DNA of 64,000 nt from Nocardioides sp. HDW12B (lineage in GTDB: Bacteria > Actinomycetota > Actinomycetes > Propionibacteriales > Nocardioidaceae): NCBI RefSeq assembly GCF_011299595.1, contig NZ_CP049867.1:620001-684000 (forward strand), read 5' to 3'. Below the pieces are notes generated by a model. It was not told the origin of the DNA, searched no databases, and saw nothing but the letters and a program-made list of their open reading frames with translations. Of this stretch, positions 21,829 through 31,417 are shown in pieces. Position numbers and translations under genes: made by a program. Numbering within the stretch: the stretch's first letter is position 1; each line of letters opens with the position of its first letter.

Positions 21829-21930
21829 AAAAAAGGTCCAGGGCCCGACCAGGGAGGGAGGGGCGGTCGGGCCCTGTTCGAGCCGGCGGACCGACTCACC
21901 GAGACCCGGTCCTGGGAGGAGGACCTACCG
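21829..21930 (-). ncRNA. Candidate small RNA with two C-rich-loop hairpins and terminator
   Basis: Read on the minus strand, hairpin 1 is GGTCCT-CCTCCC-AGGACC (21925-21908) and hairpin 2 has 12-bp perfect arms CAGGGCCCGACC/GGTCGGGCCCTG (21876-21839) around a 14-nt C-rich loop. UUUUUU follows at 21834-21829. No protein gene feeds this terminator, since guaA is divergent. C-rich loops on two stems recall the actinobacterial 6C RNA, but sequence identity to it is untested. The 5' end is a guess; no clear promoter was found. Confidence 0.42.
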
Positions 21931-22008
21931 GATCTCATCTGGCGCAACGACCGGGGTGGTGCGGGGTTACGCGGCTGGACGAGAAGTTTTCGGCGGGTCA
22001 CCGGCCGC

Positions 22009-22014
22009 TAGGCT
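22009..22014 (+). promoter_or_regulatory. -10 box for guaA
   Basis: TAGGCT, predicting a start near 22021 and a leader of about 27 nt that includes the GGAAGG ribosome site. Confidence 0.55.
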
Positions 22015-22047
22015 GTGGGCTCTCGCTCCCGCCTCGGAAGGTGCCCG

Positions 22048-23616
22048 GTGACCACCGAACACGACCTGGTCCTCGTCGTCGACTTCGGCGCCCAGTACGC
22101 CCAGCTCATCGCCCGGCGGGTGCGTGAGGCGCGGGTCTACTCCGAGATCGTGCCGCACTCGATGCCGGTGGCGGAGATGCTGGCCAAGAACCCCAAGGCG
22201 ATCGTCCTCTCCGGCGGTCCCTCCTCGGTCTACGAGCCCGGCGCCCCGCAGATCAGCGACGACCTCTTCGAGGCCGGCGTCCCGGTCTTCGGCATGTGCT
22301 ACGGCTTCCAGGTCATGGCCCAGGCCCTCGGCGGCGAGGTCGCGCGCACGGGGGTCTCGGAGTACGGCCGCACCCCGGTCGAGGTCGAGGAGCCCGGCAC
22401 CCTGCTGGCCGAGGTGCCGACCGTGCACAAGGTCTGGATGAGCCACGGCGACTCCGTCGTCGGCGCACCGGAGGGCTTCACCGTGCTGGCCTCCACCGTC
22501 GTGTCGCCGGTCGCAGCCTTCGAGCACGTCGAGCGCGGCTTCGCCGGCGTGCAGTGGCACCCCGAGGTCATGCACACCGAGCACGGCCAGACCGTGCTGG
22601 CCCACTTCCTGCACCACATCGCCGGCTGCCGCCAGACCTGGACGATGGTCAACATCGTCGAGGAGCAGCTCGAGCGCATCCGCGAGCAGATCGGCGACGC
22701 CCGCGCCATCTGCGGGCTCTCCGGCGGCGTGGACTCCGCCGTCGCGGCCGCGCTCGTCCAGCGCGCCATCGGCGACCGCCTGACCTGCGTCTTCGTCGAC
22801 CACGGGCTGCTGCGCCAGGGCGAGGCCGAGCAGGTCGAGCGTGACTTCGTGGCCGCCACCGGCGTCGACCTGGTCGTGGTCGACGCGCAGCAGCGCTTCC
22901 TCGAGGCGCTGGCCGGCGTCACCGACCCCGAGACCAAGCGCAAGATCATCGGCCGCGAATTCATCCGGGTCTTCGAGCAGGCCGAGATCGACGTCATCGG
23001 CTCGGCCGCCGCCCAGGGCGAGAAGGTCCAGTTCCTCGTCCAGGGCACGCTCTACCCCGACGTGGTCGAGTCCGGCGGCGGCAGCGGCACCGCCAACATC
23101 AAGTCCCACCACAACGTCGGCGGGCTGCCCGAGGACCTCGAGTTCGCGCTCGTCGAGCCGCTGCGCACGCTGTTCAAGGACGAGGTGCGCCTCGTCGGCG
23201 AGCAGCTCGGCCTGCCGTCCGAGATCGTCTGGCGCCACCCGTTCCCCGGCCCCGGCCTCGGCATCCGCATCATCGGCGAGGTCACCCACGAGCGCCTCGA
23301 GATCCTGCGGGCCGCCGACGCCATCGCCCGCGAGGAGCTCACCCGCGCCGGGCTCGACCGCGACATCTGGCAGTTCCCCGTGGTGCTGCTGGCGGACGTC
23401 CGCTCGGTCGGCGTGCAGGGCGACGGCCGCACCTACGGCCACCCGGTCGTGCTGCGGCCCGTGACGTCCGAGGACGCGATGACCGCCGACTGGGCGAGGC
23501 TGCCCTACGACGTCGTCGAGACCATCTCGACCCGCATCACCAACGAGGTGCGCGAGGTCAACCGGGTCACCATCGACGTCACCAGCAAGCCGCCGGGCAC
23601 CATCGAGTGGGAGTGA
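22048..23616 (+). CDS. guaA: GMP synthase (glutamine-hydrolysing)
   Basis: A 522-aa enzyme converting XMP, ATP and glutamine to GMP. The class I amidotransferase domain comes first: [18 protein letters not shown], the nucleophile loop [12 protein letters not shown] with its Cys near 84, and [12 protein letters not shown] carrying the His-Glu pair. The ATP-pyrophosphatase domain starts with the P-loop [16 protein letters not shown]. The C-terminal dimerisation domain ends KPPGTIEWE as in the family. GTG at 22048 has GGAAGG 6 nt upstream. Completes the guanine pathway with guaB. Confidence 0.98.
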   Translation: MTTEHDLVLVVDFGAQYAQLIARRVREARVYSEIVPHSMPVAEMLAKNPKAIVLSGGPSSVYEPGAPQISDDLFEAGVPVFGMCYGFQVMAQALGGEVARTGVSEYGRTPVEVEEPGTLLAEVPTVHKVWMSHGDSVVGAPEGFTVLASTVVSPVAAFEHVERGFAGVQWHPEVMHTEHGQTVLAHFLHHIAGCRQTWTMVNIVEEQLERIREQIGDARAICGLSGGVDSAVAAALVQRAIGDRLTCVFVDHGLLRQGEAEQVERDFVAATGVDLVVVDAQQRFLEALAGVTDPETKRKIIGREFIRVFEQAEIDVIGSAAAQGEKVQFLVQGTLYPDVVESGGGSGTANIKSHHNVGGLPEDLEFALVEPLRTLFKDEVRLVGEQLGLPSEIVWRHPFPGPGLGIRIIGEVTHERLEILRAADAIAREELTRAGLDRDIWQFPVVLLADVRSVGVQGDGRTYGHPVVLRPVTSEDAMTADWARLPYDVVETISTRITNEVREVNRVTIDVTSKPPGTIEWE

Positions 23617-23621
23617 CACGA

Positions 23622-23650
23622 CGGCCCGGCCGCTGACAGCGACCGGGCCG
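23622..23650. terminator. Hairpin terminator between guaA and the PLD-like gene
   Basis: CGGCCCGG and CGCTG arms pair with CAGCG and CCGGGCCG around a single A, with one bulged base on each side. It starts 6 nt after the guaA stop and can serve both convergent genes. Confidence 0.7.
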
Positions 23651-23673
23651 ACGTACGTCGTCCTGCGGGTGGC

Positions 23674-25086
23674 TCAGCGGCCACCGGCGACGCGCACCGA
23701 GTGCTTGCGGATCTGCTCCCAGTTGCGCTTGTACTCCGTCCACGCCGATCGCAGCGAGATGTTCAGCGTGTTCTCGTCACCCTTGTCGAGCCCGCCGTCG
23801 ACCCAGTTGGCCGAGCCGGTCATGACCTCGTACGCCGTGTTGTTGTCGCCGTAGGCGCCCTTGACCAGGACGTACTTGGTGTGGGCCCGCAGCTCCTTGC
23901 GGTCGTCGCCCGTGAGGTCCCAGCGGCTGTTGTAGAGCGGGACTCCGGTGGCGCGGGCCTTCTGTCGCAGGTAGATCGCCATCTGCTTCGACGGGGCGCC
24001 GAAGATGACGGAGACCGCGCAGCCCTGGCCCTTGAGGGAGAACACCTTGTCGGCCAGGTAGGTGCCGCGGGTGCCGCGCCAGCCGAACATGGAGACGTGG
24101 ACCTGGGTCCGGCCCAGCGAGCTGCCGCGACAGCGGATCTTGTTGAGGTCGTCCAGCACCGGGTCGTTGGCCATGGTGGCCTTCGCCATCGGGAAGAAGC
24201 GGGTGGTGAAGGGGCCGTCGACGACCTCGCGCAGCTCACCGCCGCCGGGCTTGTCCTCGGTCATCTCGCGGTGGATCTGCCGGTAGCCCTCGAACGTCTT
24301 CTGCCGGTTCGAGGTGGTGTAGAGGTCGTTCCAGCCGTACTCCCCGCCGCCCAGGTTGAGGTTGGAGGAGCTGATCATCGAGACCCAGCGGGCGTCGCCG
24401 CTGTTGGACATCGCGTAGAACTTGCTGTGCATGTTGCCGGCGCCGTTGGCGTTGCCCCGGCAGCTGCCGACGCACTGGGTGACGTAGCTGCCGTCGCTGC
24501 CCCAGGTGGCCTGGGAGTCGGTCGGGATCGCGAGGCTGTTGACGATGCGCTTCTGCGACCAGTCGCCGGTGCTGCTCTCCAGCTCGCGTCCGAGGGCGTC
24601 GGTCTCGACCCGGTCCGGCATCAGGCGCGGTGACGCCGGCGGCGGCTCCTCCACCGGGGGCGGCAGAGGGGTGTTGCACGGCCCCCGCCTGGGGGGCTCG
24701 AGGACCCCGTCGCCGTCGGTGTCGCGCGGGTTGTCGCCGTTGAGCACCTCGATGAGGTTCTGCGCGCTCTTGGTGCCGATGCCGGAGTCGAGGATGACCC
24801 GGACCGAGACGCCGCGGCGGCAGGCCCCGATGAGGGCGTCCGAGGAGGGCTTGCGGTCCATGAGGTAGGCCGAGATCAGGATGATCGGCGTCGGGTCGTC
24901 CGCGGTCGGACGGACCTGCCGGATCGCCTCCTCGACGTGCCGGATGATCCGGTACGTCTGCTCGGTGTCACCCCACGGCGGCGGCACGTTGAAGGTGCCG
25001 CCCTCCTTCGGGACGTAGGCGAACGCCGGCGCGCTGGTGAGCACCAGACCGCACAGCAGGACCAGACACAAGACGATACGACGCAC
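23674..25086 (-). CDS. Secreted phospholipase D-like protein
   Basis: A 470-aa exported protein. The signal peptide is RRIVLCLVLLCGLVL then SAPAFA. Two PLD half-sites are visible: HSKFYAMSNSGD with SSSNLNLGG after it, and HTKYVLVKGAYGD with MTGSANWVDGG after it. These give the two HxK histidines of a PLD-superfamily phosphodiesterase, though the HxK-to-Asp spacing differs from the classic HKD. DTDGDGVLE near residue 125 looks like a calcium-binding loop. GTG at 25086 is preferred because GAGGGGA lies 6 nt upstream; GTG at 25101 is an alternative. Substrate may be phospholipid or nucleic acid. Confidence 0.82.
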   Translation of the reverse strand: MRRIVLCLVLLCGLVLTSAPAFAYVPKEGGTFNVPPPWGDTEQTYRIIRHVEEAIRQVRPTADDPTPIILISAYLMDRKPSSDALIGACRRGVSVRVILDSGIGTKSAQNLIEVLNGDNPRDTDGDGVLEPPRRGPCNTPLPPPVEEPPPASPRLMPDRVETDALGRELESSTGDWSQKRIVNSLAIPTDSQATWGSDGSYVTQCVGSCRGNANGAGNMHSKFYAMSNSGDARWVSMISSSNLNLGGGEYGWNDLYTTSNRQKTFEGYRQIHREMTEDKPGGGELREVVDGPFTTRFFPMAKATMANDPVLDDLNKIRCRGSSLGRTQVHVSMFGWRGTRGTYLADKVFSLKGQGCAVSVIFGAPSKQMAIYLRQKARATGVPLYNSRWDLTGDDRKELRAHTKYVLVKGAYGDNNTAYEVMTGSANWVDGGLDKGDENTLNISLRSAWTEYKRNWEQIRKHSVRVAGGR

Positions 25087-25202
25087 CAGGAGTCCCCTCA
25101 CTCGACCAGAACACGACGAACTCTACATCCGACTACGACCGTTTCACCCCGCGACGAGCCCGCGGCCCGAGTGGCGGAGGCGACGGGAGAGGCCAGATTT
25201 CC

Positions 25203-25208
25203 TATGAT
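25203..25208 (+). promoter_or_regulatory. -10 box for the P450 gene
   Basis: TATGAT, close to consensus, predicting a start near 25215 and a 29-nt leader. No good -35 is seen. Confidence 0.55.
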
Positions 25209-25243
25209 GCAGACTCGACTCGACTTCTGGGGGCTCCACCGCC

Positions 25244-26542
25244 ATGGTCCGCTTCACCTCCGGCGTGCAGACGCTGATCCGGCAACAGCTCATGAAGCGC
25301 GTCGGTCCGATGGACCTCTCCCAGGTCCACCGCGTCCCGGACCGGCTCGTCTGGCCGCTGCGCCGTGACGGCTTCGACCCCGTGGCGCGGCTCGGTTCGC
25401 AGCGTGAGTCCGCCCCGGTGGCGCGGCTGACGTCGTTCCTCGGCCTCGACGTGTGGCTGGTCACCGGCGAGGCGGAGGTCCGCACCGTGCTGGCCGACGC
25501 GACGTCGTACAGCAACGACATCCGGCCGTACGTCGGCGCGGTCGGGGACGCGGCCACCGGCGACATCGGCGGGCTCGGGTTCACCGACGCCCCCGACCAC
25601 ACCCGCCTGCGCAAGCTGCTCACCCCGGAGTTCACGATGCGCCGGCTGGCCCGGCTGCGTCCGCGCATCGAGGAGATCGTCGAGACCCAGCTCGACGTCC
25701 TCGAGGCGGCCGAGCGGTCCGAGGCCGGCGCCGACCTGGTGCGCGACTTCGCCTTCCCGGTGCCCTTCCTGGTCATCTGCGAGCTGCTCGGTCTCCCGGT
25801 CGAGGAGCGGGAGACCTTCCGGTCGCTCGCCTCGGCCCGCTTCGACGTCAGCTACGGCGGCTCCGGCGCGTTCGGCGCGGTGTCGGCGTCGCGGGAGTTC
25901 CTCAAGGACTTCACCCGGCGCCAACGGCTCGCCCCCGGTGACGGGCTCGTCGGCCAGATCATCCGCGACCACGGCGACGACATCGACGACCGCGACCTCG
26001 CCGGCCTGGCCGACGGCGCCTTCACCGGTGGCCTCGAGACCAGCGCCAGCATGCTCGCCCTCGGCACCGCCGTGCTGCTGCAGGACCCCGACACCTACCG
26101 CCGGCTGGCCCACGAGCCGGCCCTCGTCGAGACCACCGTCGAGGAGCTGCTGCGCTACCTCTCGGTGGTCCAGGTCGCCTTCCCGCGCTTCGCGCGCGAG
26201 GACCTCGTCGTCGCGGGCCAGCGGATCAAGAAGGGCGACGTCGTCATGTGCCACCTCGCCGCCGCCGCACGCGACCCACGGGCCGGTGTCGACGACGACT
26301 TCGACCCCGAGCGCACCCCGGCGCGCAGCACGCTCGCCTTCGGGCACGGCTTCCACCGCTGCGTCGGCGCCGAGCTGGCCCGCATGGAGCTCCGCATCGC
26401 CTACCCGGCCCTGTCCCGGCGGCTGCCGGACCTCGCCGTCCACGGCAGAGGCCCCCTGGCCTTCCGCGAGAAGTCGATCGTCTACGGCCTCGAGGAGATG
26501 CCGGTCGACCTCGGCGCCGAGCGCGGTGCCGCGCTGAGCTGA
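25244..26542 (+). CDS. Cytochrome P450
   Basis: A 432-aa soluble bacterial class I P450. The heme ligand is Cys373 in FGHGFHRCVGAELARME. The ExxR motif is EELLR at about 300-303. The I-helix reads GAFTGGLETSAS, with Gly-Gly-Leu-Glu-Thr instead of the commoner A-G-x-E/D-T. It needs ferredoxin and a reductase; none is encoded nearby, so partners lie elsewhere. ATG at 25244 follows a TATGAT promoter. It converges on fbiC with a 31-bp gap. Substrate unknown. Confidence 0.95.
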   Translation: MVRFTSGVQTLIRQQLMKRVGPMDLSQVHRVPDRLVWPLRRDGFDPVARLGSQRESAPVARLTSFLGLDVWLVTGEAEVRTVLADATSYSNDIRPYVGAVGDAATGDIGGLGFTDAPDHTRLRKLLTPEFTMRRLARLRPRIEEIVETQLDVLEAAERSEAGADLVRDFAFPVPFLVICELLGLPVEERETFRSLASARFDVSYGGSGAFGAVSASREFLKDFTRRQRLAPGDGLVGQIIRDHGDDIDDRDLAGLADGAFTGGLETSASMLALGTAVLLQDPDTYRRLAHEPALVETTVEELLRYLSVVQVAFPRFAREDLVVAGQRIKKGDVVMCHLAAAARDPRAGVDDDFDPERTPARSTLAFGHGFHRCVGAELARMELRIAYPALSRRLPDLAVHGRGPLAFREKSIVYGLEEMPVDLGAERGAALS

Positions 26543-26573
26543 CCCCGACGCGGAGCAGCCGGGGGAGCGGGAC

Positions 26574-29366
26574 TCAGGCGCGCACGCCGTACGTCGTGGT
26601 GCGCTCGCGGACCGGGCGGCCGATCCCGTCGGCGATCTCGGTGATCTCGGCGACCGTCTTCGCGGAGCCGTGCTCGGAGCCGGCCATCCGGGAGATCGTC
26701 TCCTCCATCAGCGTGCCACCGAGGTCGTTGCAGCCCGAGCGCAGCATCAGGCGCGTGCCCTCCACCCCGAGCTTGACCCACGAGGTCTGCACGTTGTCGA
26801 CGCGTCCGTGCAGCAGGATCCGGGCCGCCGCGTGCACCGCGACGTTGTCGCGCAGCGTCGGGCCCGGCCGCGCCACCCCGGCCAGGTAGATCGGGGCGCT
26901 GGTGTGCACGAACGGCAGCGGCACGAACTCGGTGAACCCGCCGGTCTCGTCCTGGATCCGCTGCAGCACCCGCAGGTGCGTCACCCAGTGGTCCGGGCGG
27001 TCGACGTGGCCGTACATCATCGTCGCGCTGGAGCGGATGCCCAGCTTGTGCGCGGTCGTGACCACCTCGACCCAGGCGCTCGTCGGGAGCTTGCCCTTGG
27101 TCAGGATCCAGCGCACGTCGTCGTCGAGGATCTCCGCCGCCGTGCCCGGGATCGTGTCGAGCCCGGACTCCTTGGCCTTCAGCAGCCAGTCGTGGATCGA
27201 CAGCCCCGTGCGGGACGCCCCGTTGACGACCTCCATCGGGCTGAAGGCGTGCACGTGCATCTGCGGGACCCGACGCTTCACCGCCGCGGCGATGTCGAAG
27301 TACGCCGTGCCCGGCAGCTCCGGGTCGATCCCGCCCTGCATGCACACCTCGGTCGCCCCGAGCTGCCACGCCTCCTCGGCCCGGTCGGCCACCTGCTCCA
27401 TCGACAGCGAGTAGGCGTCCGCGTCGGTCCGGCGCTGGGCGAAGGCGCAGAAGCGGCAGCCGGTGTAGCAGACGTTGGTGAAGTTGATGTTCCGGTTCAC
27501 CACGTAGGTCACGTCGTCGCCGACCACGTCGCGGCGCATGTCGTCGGCCAGGCGGCGTACGGCGTCGAGGTCGTGGGCGTCGGCCGTGAACAGCGCCAGC
27601 GCCTGGGCGTCCGTGAGCTGCTTGGGGTCCTTCTCGGCCTGGCGGAGGGCGGCGGCGACGGTGGGGGTGAGGGGGGTCGGGGGGGTGGGGGTGGTCGGCG
27701 CGGAAGCGGGGGTTGCGGGCGAGGGCTCGGAGGGGCTCCCGGCGCCCAACCACCCCTTCCGCTCCTTCGTCGCTCCAGGGGGGCCAGACCCATCCACGGT
27801 CGCCGGGAGCCCCTCCGAGCCCTCCGGCGCGGACCCTCGCGTGCCTGCCGTGCTCGGGAGCCCCTCCGAGCCCTCCGGCGTGGACGCTCGCGTCTCTGCC
27901 GGGTCAGGTACGTCGGCCGCCTTGGTGCTGACTGTGCCGGCTGCTTGGGCGGCGGCGGTGTTCTGGGTGGCGAGCTGGTCGCGGAGGGACTGCCAGGAGC
28001 CGTAGACGTCCTCGAAGTCGGAGCGACGGTCGGTGGTGCGACCGGTGGTGTCGATGGTCTCGTGGAGGTCGGTGCGGCCGGAGCCTGAGCCGCCGGCGTC
28101 GAGACCGCCCTGGTCGGGCTCCTGCCAGGGCAGGCCGACCGGGCGGGCGCCGGGGCGCAGGTAGCCGTCGTCGTCGGCGAGGGCGGCCACGTGGGGGCGG
28201 ACGCGGGGGTCGATCCAGGGGTCGCCCGCCCGGACGTAGGAGGCGTGCGCGGTGAGCCGCGGCCGCAGGGTGAAGCCGGAGTCGGCCGTGATGTCGCGGA
28301 GCCGGTCGAGGGAGGGCCAGGGGCGCTCGGGGTTGACGTGGTCGGGCGTGAGGGGGGAGACGCCGCCCCAGTCGTCGATGCCGGCGGCGAGGAGGGCGCG
28401 GCACTCGGCGAGGTCGACGAGGTTCGGCGGGGCCTGGACCCGCATGGTGGGGCCGAGGACCAGGCGGGTGACGGCGATGGTGGCGACGTACTCGTCGAGG
28501 CCGAGGTCGTCGACCGAGCGCATCGCGGTGTCGGGCTTCGCGCGGAAGTTCTGGACGATCACCTCCTGGAGGTGGCCGTACTGCCGTCCCACCGAGCGCA
28601 GCGCGAAGATCGTCTCGGCGCGCTCGCGCAGGGTCTCCCCGATGCCGACGAGCAGCCCGGAGGTGAAGGGCACCGACAACCGCCCGGCGTCCTCGAGCAC
28701 CCGAAGGCGGACAGCGGGGTCCTTGTCGGGGGAGCCGTGGTGGGGCTGGCCCTTCTCGGTGAAGAGGCGGGTCGAGGTGGTCTCCAGCATCATCCCCATG
28801 GAGGGGGAGACGGGCTTGAGCCGGTTGATCTCCTGCCAGGACATGACGCCCGGGTTGAGGTGGGGCAGGAGCCCGGTCTCCTCGAGCACGCGGACCGCCA
28901 TCGCCCGCACGTAGTCGAGCGTCGAGTCGTAGCCGTGCTCGTCGAGCCACCGGGCCGCCTCGGGCCAGCGGTCCTCGGGACGGTCGCCGAGGGTGAACAG
29001 CGCCTCGGCGCACCCCAGGGCCGCCCCCTGGGTCGCGATCGCGAGCACCTCGTCGGGCGACAGGAACGGCTCCTGGCCGGCGGCGGCCAGCTTGCCCGGC
29101 ACCGTCACGAACGTGCAGTAGTGGCAGCGGTCGCGGCACAGCCGGGTCAGCGGGATGAACACCTTGGGGGAGTAGGTGACGGTGGCGGGGCGACCGGCGG
29201 CGACCAGCCCCGCGTCGCGCACGCGTCCGGCCGCCTCGACCAGGGCGGCGAGGTCCTCGCCGCGCGCCGCCAGGAGGGCCTCGGCCTCGGCCACGTCCAG
29301 GGTGACCCCGCGCCGGACGCGAGCCAGCGCTCGGCGTACCTGCTGGGGGGTGGGCTCCTGGGTCAC
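26574..29366 (-). CDS. fbiC: Bifunctional FO synthase (CofG-CofH fusion)
   Basis: A 930-aa enzyme making the deazaflavin FO of coenzyme F420 from tyrosine and a ribityl pyrimidine. Two radical-SAM halves are fused: CofG-like with CRDRCHYC (Cys 77, 81, 84) and CofH-like with CYTGCRFC (Cys near 633, 637, 640). Between them, at about residues 485-565, lies a low-complexity linker with repeats such as [12 protein letters not shown], built from structured DNA repeats; this makes the protein roughly 70 residues longer than the mycobacterial enzyme as I remember it. GTG at 29366 is 6 nt after a TACGCT box; the adjacent GTG at 29369 is an alternative. Confidence 0.96.
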   Translation of the reverse strand: MTQEPTPQQVRRALARVRRGVTLDVAEAEALLAARGEDLAALVEAAGRVRDAGLVAAGRPATVTYSPKVFIPLTRLCRDRCHYCTFVTVPGKLAAAGQEPFLSPDEVLAIATQGAALGCAEALFTLGDRPEDRWPEAARWLDEHGYDSTLDYVRAMAVRVLEETGLLPHLNPGVMSWQEINRLKPVSPSMGMMLETTSTRLFTEKGQPHHGSPDKDPAVRLRVLEDAGRLSVPFTSGLLVGIGETLRERAETIFALRSVGRQYGHLQEVIVQNFRAKPDTAMRSVDDLGLDEYVATIAVTRLVLGPTMRVQAPPNLVDLAECRALLAAGIDDWGGVSPLTPDHVNPERPWPSLDRLRDITADSGFTLRPRLTAHASYVRAGDPWIDPRVRPHVAALADDDGYLRPGARPVGLPWQEPDQGGLDAGGSGSGRTDLHETIDTTGRTTDRRSDFEDVYGSWQSLRDQLATQNTAAAQAAGTVSTKAADVPDPAETRASTPEGSEGLPSTAGTRGSAPEGSEGLPATVDGSGPPGATKERKGWLGAGSPSEPSPATPASAPTTPTPPTPLTPTVAAALRQAEKDPKQLTDAQALALFTADAHDLDAVRRLADDMRRDVVGDDVTYVVNRNINFTNVCYTGCRFCAFAQRRTDADAYSLSMEQVADRAEEAWQLGATEVCMQGGIDPELPGTAYFDIAAAVKRRVPQMHVHAFSPMEVVNGASRTGLSIHDWLLKAKESGLDTIPGTAAEILDDDVRWILTKGKLPTSAWVEVVTTAHKLGIRSSATMMYGHVDRPDHWVTHLRVLQRIQDETGGFTEFVPLPFVHTSAPIYLAGVARPGPTLRDNVAVHAAARILLHGRVDNVQTSWVKLGVEGTRLMLRSGCNDLGGTLMEETISRMAGSEHGSAKTVAEITEIADGIGRPVRERTTTYGVRA
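27721..27880. repeat. Inverted and direct repeats inside the fbiC linker
   Basis: A 24-bp perfect inverted repeat has arms at 27721-27744 and 27801-27824 (outer bases GAGGGCTCGG and CCGAGCCCTC). The right arm is part of a unit repeated directly 51 bp downstream (27804 and 27855), with the copies sharing the first 26 bp. The 51-bp period is 17 codons, so the fbiC frame stays open. Confidence 0.8.
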
Positions 29367-29372
29367 CACGTG

Positions 29373-29378
29373 AGCGTA
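29373..29378 (-). promoter_or_regulatory. -10 box for leaderless fbiC
   Basis: TACGCT on the minus strand, 6 nt before the GTG at 29366. Confidence 0.5.
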
Positions 29379-29525
29379 ACGACAACCGGGGCGGGCATCA
29401 CGGCCCGACCGGGCAGGGAGACGCACACCACAGGACCACCGGGTCCCCGGACCCCCGGACCTCAGGGGGTGCGGCACCCGACGGTGGCACACCTGGGGGT
29501 GTGACCGCCGGGTGGACAGGGGGCC

Positions 29526-29531
29526 TAGCGT
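29526..29531 (+). promoter_or_regulatory. -10 box for the acyl-CoA dehydrogenase operon
   Basis: TAGCGT, exactly 6 nt before the ATG at 29538. The operon mRNA should be leaderless. Confidence 0.6.
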
Positions 29532-29537
29532 GGCGAG

Positions 29538-30608
29538 ATGCCCTCCCCGTCCGCACCTGTCCTGCTGCGCGCCGCCAGCGATCCCGGCCTGGGCGCGCCG
29601 CCGGCGGCCCTCGTCAGCCTCGCCGCGGCCTCCGCGACCGAGGTCGCCGGTGACCTGCACCGCTCCGCCGACCTGGCCCGCGCCCTCGGCCGCGAGGCCC
29701 CGCGACCCGGCTCCGGCTCCACGCTGCTGCTCTGGGAGCTGCTCGCCACGCTCGGCGCCGCCGACCTCAGCGTCGCCCGGGTCGTCGAGCCCCACCTCGA
29801 CGCGCTGGCCATCCTGGACCAGGCCGGTGGGGTGGCCGAGGACGAGGTCGACCTGCTCTGGGGCGTGTACGCCGCCGAGGGGCCGCCGCCGCGGCTGACG
29901 GCGAGCTCGACCCGCCAGGGCTGGGAGCTCACGGGTCGCAAGCACTGGTGCTCCGTGGCTGACGTCGCCGACCGCGCCCTGGTGACGGCCTGGATCGACG
30001 AGGACCAGCGGCAGCTCTTCGCGGTGCCGCTCGGCGACCCCGGCGTGAAGTCGGCGGCCGAGCAGGCCTGGGTCGCCCGCGGCCTGCAGCAGATCACCAG
30101 CACCGCGCTCGACTTCCACGAGGTCGGGGCCGACGCCGTCGGCGAGCCCGGGTGGTACCTCCAGCGGCCGGGCTTCGCCTGGGGCGGGATGGGCGTGGCC
30201 GCCGTCTGGTACGGCGGCGCGGTCGGCGTCGCCCGCCGGCTCCTCGCCCAGGCCGAGCACCGCCCCCTCGACCAGATCGGCCAGATGCACCTCGGGGCGC
30301 TGGAGGCCTCGCTGGCGGGAGCCCGCGCCGTCCTCGTCGAGGCCGCCGCTGCGGTCGACGCCGGTCAGGCCGACGCCGAGCACGGGGAGCGCCTGGCCCT
30401 GACGGTCCGGCAGGTCGTCCGGCGCGCCGCGGAGGAGGTCCTGCTGCGCACCCAGCACGCCCTCGGTCCCGGCCCCCAGGTCTCCGAGCCCGACCACGCC
30501 GCCCGCATCGCCGACCTCGAGCTCTACCTGCGCCAGGAGCACGCCGAGCGCGACCAGGCCGCGCTCGGCCGCTGGCTGCTCGACGCCCTCCCGGAGGTCG
30601 CGTGGTGA
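29538..30608 (+). CDS. Acyl-CoA dehydrogenase-like flavoprotein
   Basis: A 356-aa protein of acyl-CoA dehydrogenase fold. The middle strand domain shows [21 protein letters not shown] in part ([12 protein letters not shown]), the position where family members bind FAD, and the C-terminal helical domain has [14 protein letters not shown] and [21 protein letters not shown]. The catalytic Glu cannot be placed with confidence and the protein is shorter than typical 380-aa members, so the activity may differ from beta-oxidation. It starts an operon: its stop overlaps the next start by 4 bp (GTGA). Confidence 0.8.
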   Translation: MPSPSAPVLLRAASDPGLGAPPAALVSLAAASATEVAGDLHRSADLARALGREAPRPGSGSTLLLWELLATLGAADLSVARVVEPHLDALAILDQAGGVAEDEVDLLWGVYAAEGPPPRLTASSTRQGWELTGRKHWCSVADVADRALVTAWIDEDQRQLFAVPLGDPGVKSAAEQAWVARGLQQITSTALDFHEVGADAVGEPGWYLQRPGFAWGGMGVAAVWYGGAVGVARRLLAQAEHRPLDQIGQMHLGALEASLAGARAVLVEAAAAVDAGQADAEHGERLALTVRQVVRRAAEEVLLRTQHALGPGPQVSEPDHAARIADLELYLRQEHAERDQAALGRWLLDALPEVAW

Positions 30609-31417
30609 GGACGGGGCACGACGACGCTCCCGGGTCGGCGCCCGCCACCCGGCTCCGGCGGCCCTGGCAGGTGCTGGTGGTGGTGCCGGCCCGCAACGAG
30701 GAGGCCGACCTCGGCGCCTGCCTGACGTCGGTGGACCGCGCCGTCGCCCGAGTACGCCGAGCCCGTCCCGCGAGCGCGGTGCGGGTGGTCGTGGTGCTCG
30801 ACTCCTGCACCGACCGGACCGCCGAGGTGCTGCACCGCTTCCCGCACGTCGCCCGCCTCGACGTGCGGCTCGGGCTGGTCGGCGCCGCCCGCGCCGCGGG
30901 GATCCTGGCCGCGCGGACCCACGACCTCGACCACCCGGCCGAGCGCACCTGGCTGGCCTGCACCGACGCCGACGGACAGGTCCCCGCCGACTGGCTGACC
31001 GGGCAGCTCGACCACGCCGACCGGGGGGCCTGCGCCGTGGTCGGGACGGTGGAGCCCGACCACGACCTGCCCGCCCCCGTCCGGGCCCGCTGGCTGGCGC
31101 ACCACGCGACGCACGAGGGCCACACCCACGTGCACGGCGCCAACCTGGGCGTGCGGCTGGACCAGTACGACGCCGTCGGCGGCTTCGAGCCCCTGGCCGA
31201 GCACGAGGACGTCCGGCTCGTGGAGCGGCTGGTCGCCGCCGGCGGGCTGCTGGTGCGCACCGGCGACGGACGGGTCACCACCTCGTCGCGGCGGGTGGGG
31301 CGCACGCCCGGCGGCTTCGCGGCGTACCTCGGGGTGCTCCACGACCTGCACGACCTGCACGACCCCCGTGACCCCGGCGTGAGCGTGGCGGAGGTGGACG
31401 ACCGTGCCGTCGGATGA
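30605..31417 (+). CDS. Family 2 glycosyltransferase
   Basis: A 270-aa GT-A-fold transferase without membrane segments. The nucleotide-sugar start is [21 protein letters not shown], shown in part as [12 protein letters not shown], with [15 protein letters not shown] next. The metal motif is [13 protein letters not shown] and the acceptor-side [20 protein letters not shown] follows in part as [13 protein letters not shown]-type repeats LHDLHDLHD occur near the C-terminus. GTG at 30605 overlaps the preceding stop; the next gene overlaps its end by 14 bp. Probably transfers a sugar within the pathway of this operon. Confidence 0.88.
   Translation: MRTGHDDAPGSAPATRLRRPWQVLVVVPARNEEADLGACLTSVDRAVARVRRARPASAVRVVVVLDSCTDRTAEVLHRFPHVARLDVRLGLVGAARAAGILAARTHDLDHPAERTWLACTDADGQVPADWLTGQLDHADRGACAVVGTVEPDHDLPAPVRARWLAHHATHEGHTHVHGANLGVRLDQYDAVGGFEPLAEHEDVRLVERLVAAGGLLVRTGDGRVTTSSRRVGRTPGGFAAYLGVLHDLHDLHDPRDPGVSVAEVDDRAVG

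Larger units (their letters stand above)
21731..22047. other. Intergenic region between sigma factor and guaA
   Basis: A 317-bp gap between divergent genes. It holds the guaA promoter (22009-22014) and, on the minus strand, a candidate small RNA with two hairpins and a U-run (21829-21930). No open frame here has a convincing start or codon pattern. Confidence 0.7.

Noticed and set aside
29367-30542. Extended N-terminus of the fbiC frame
   Set aside because: The frame is open for 390 codons upstream but this overlaps the acyl-CoA dehydrogenase gene on the other strand; FbiC homology starts at the GTG near 29366.
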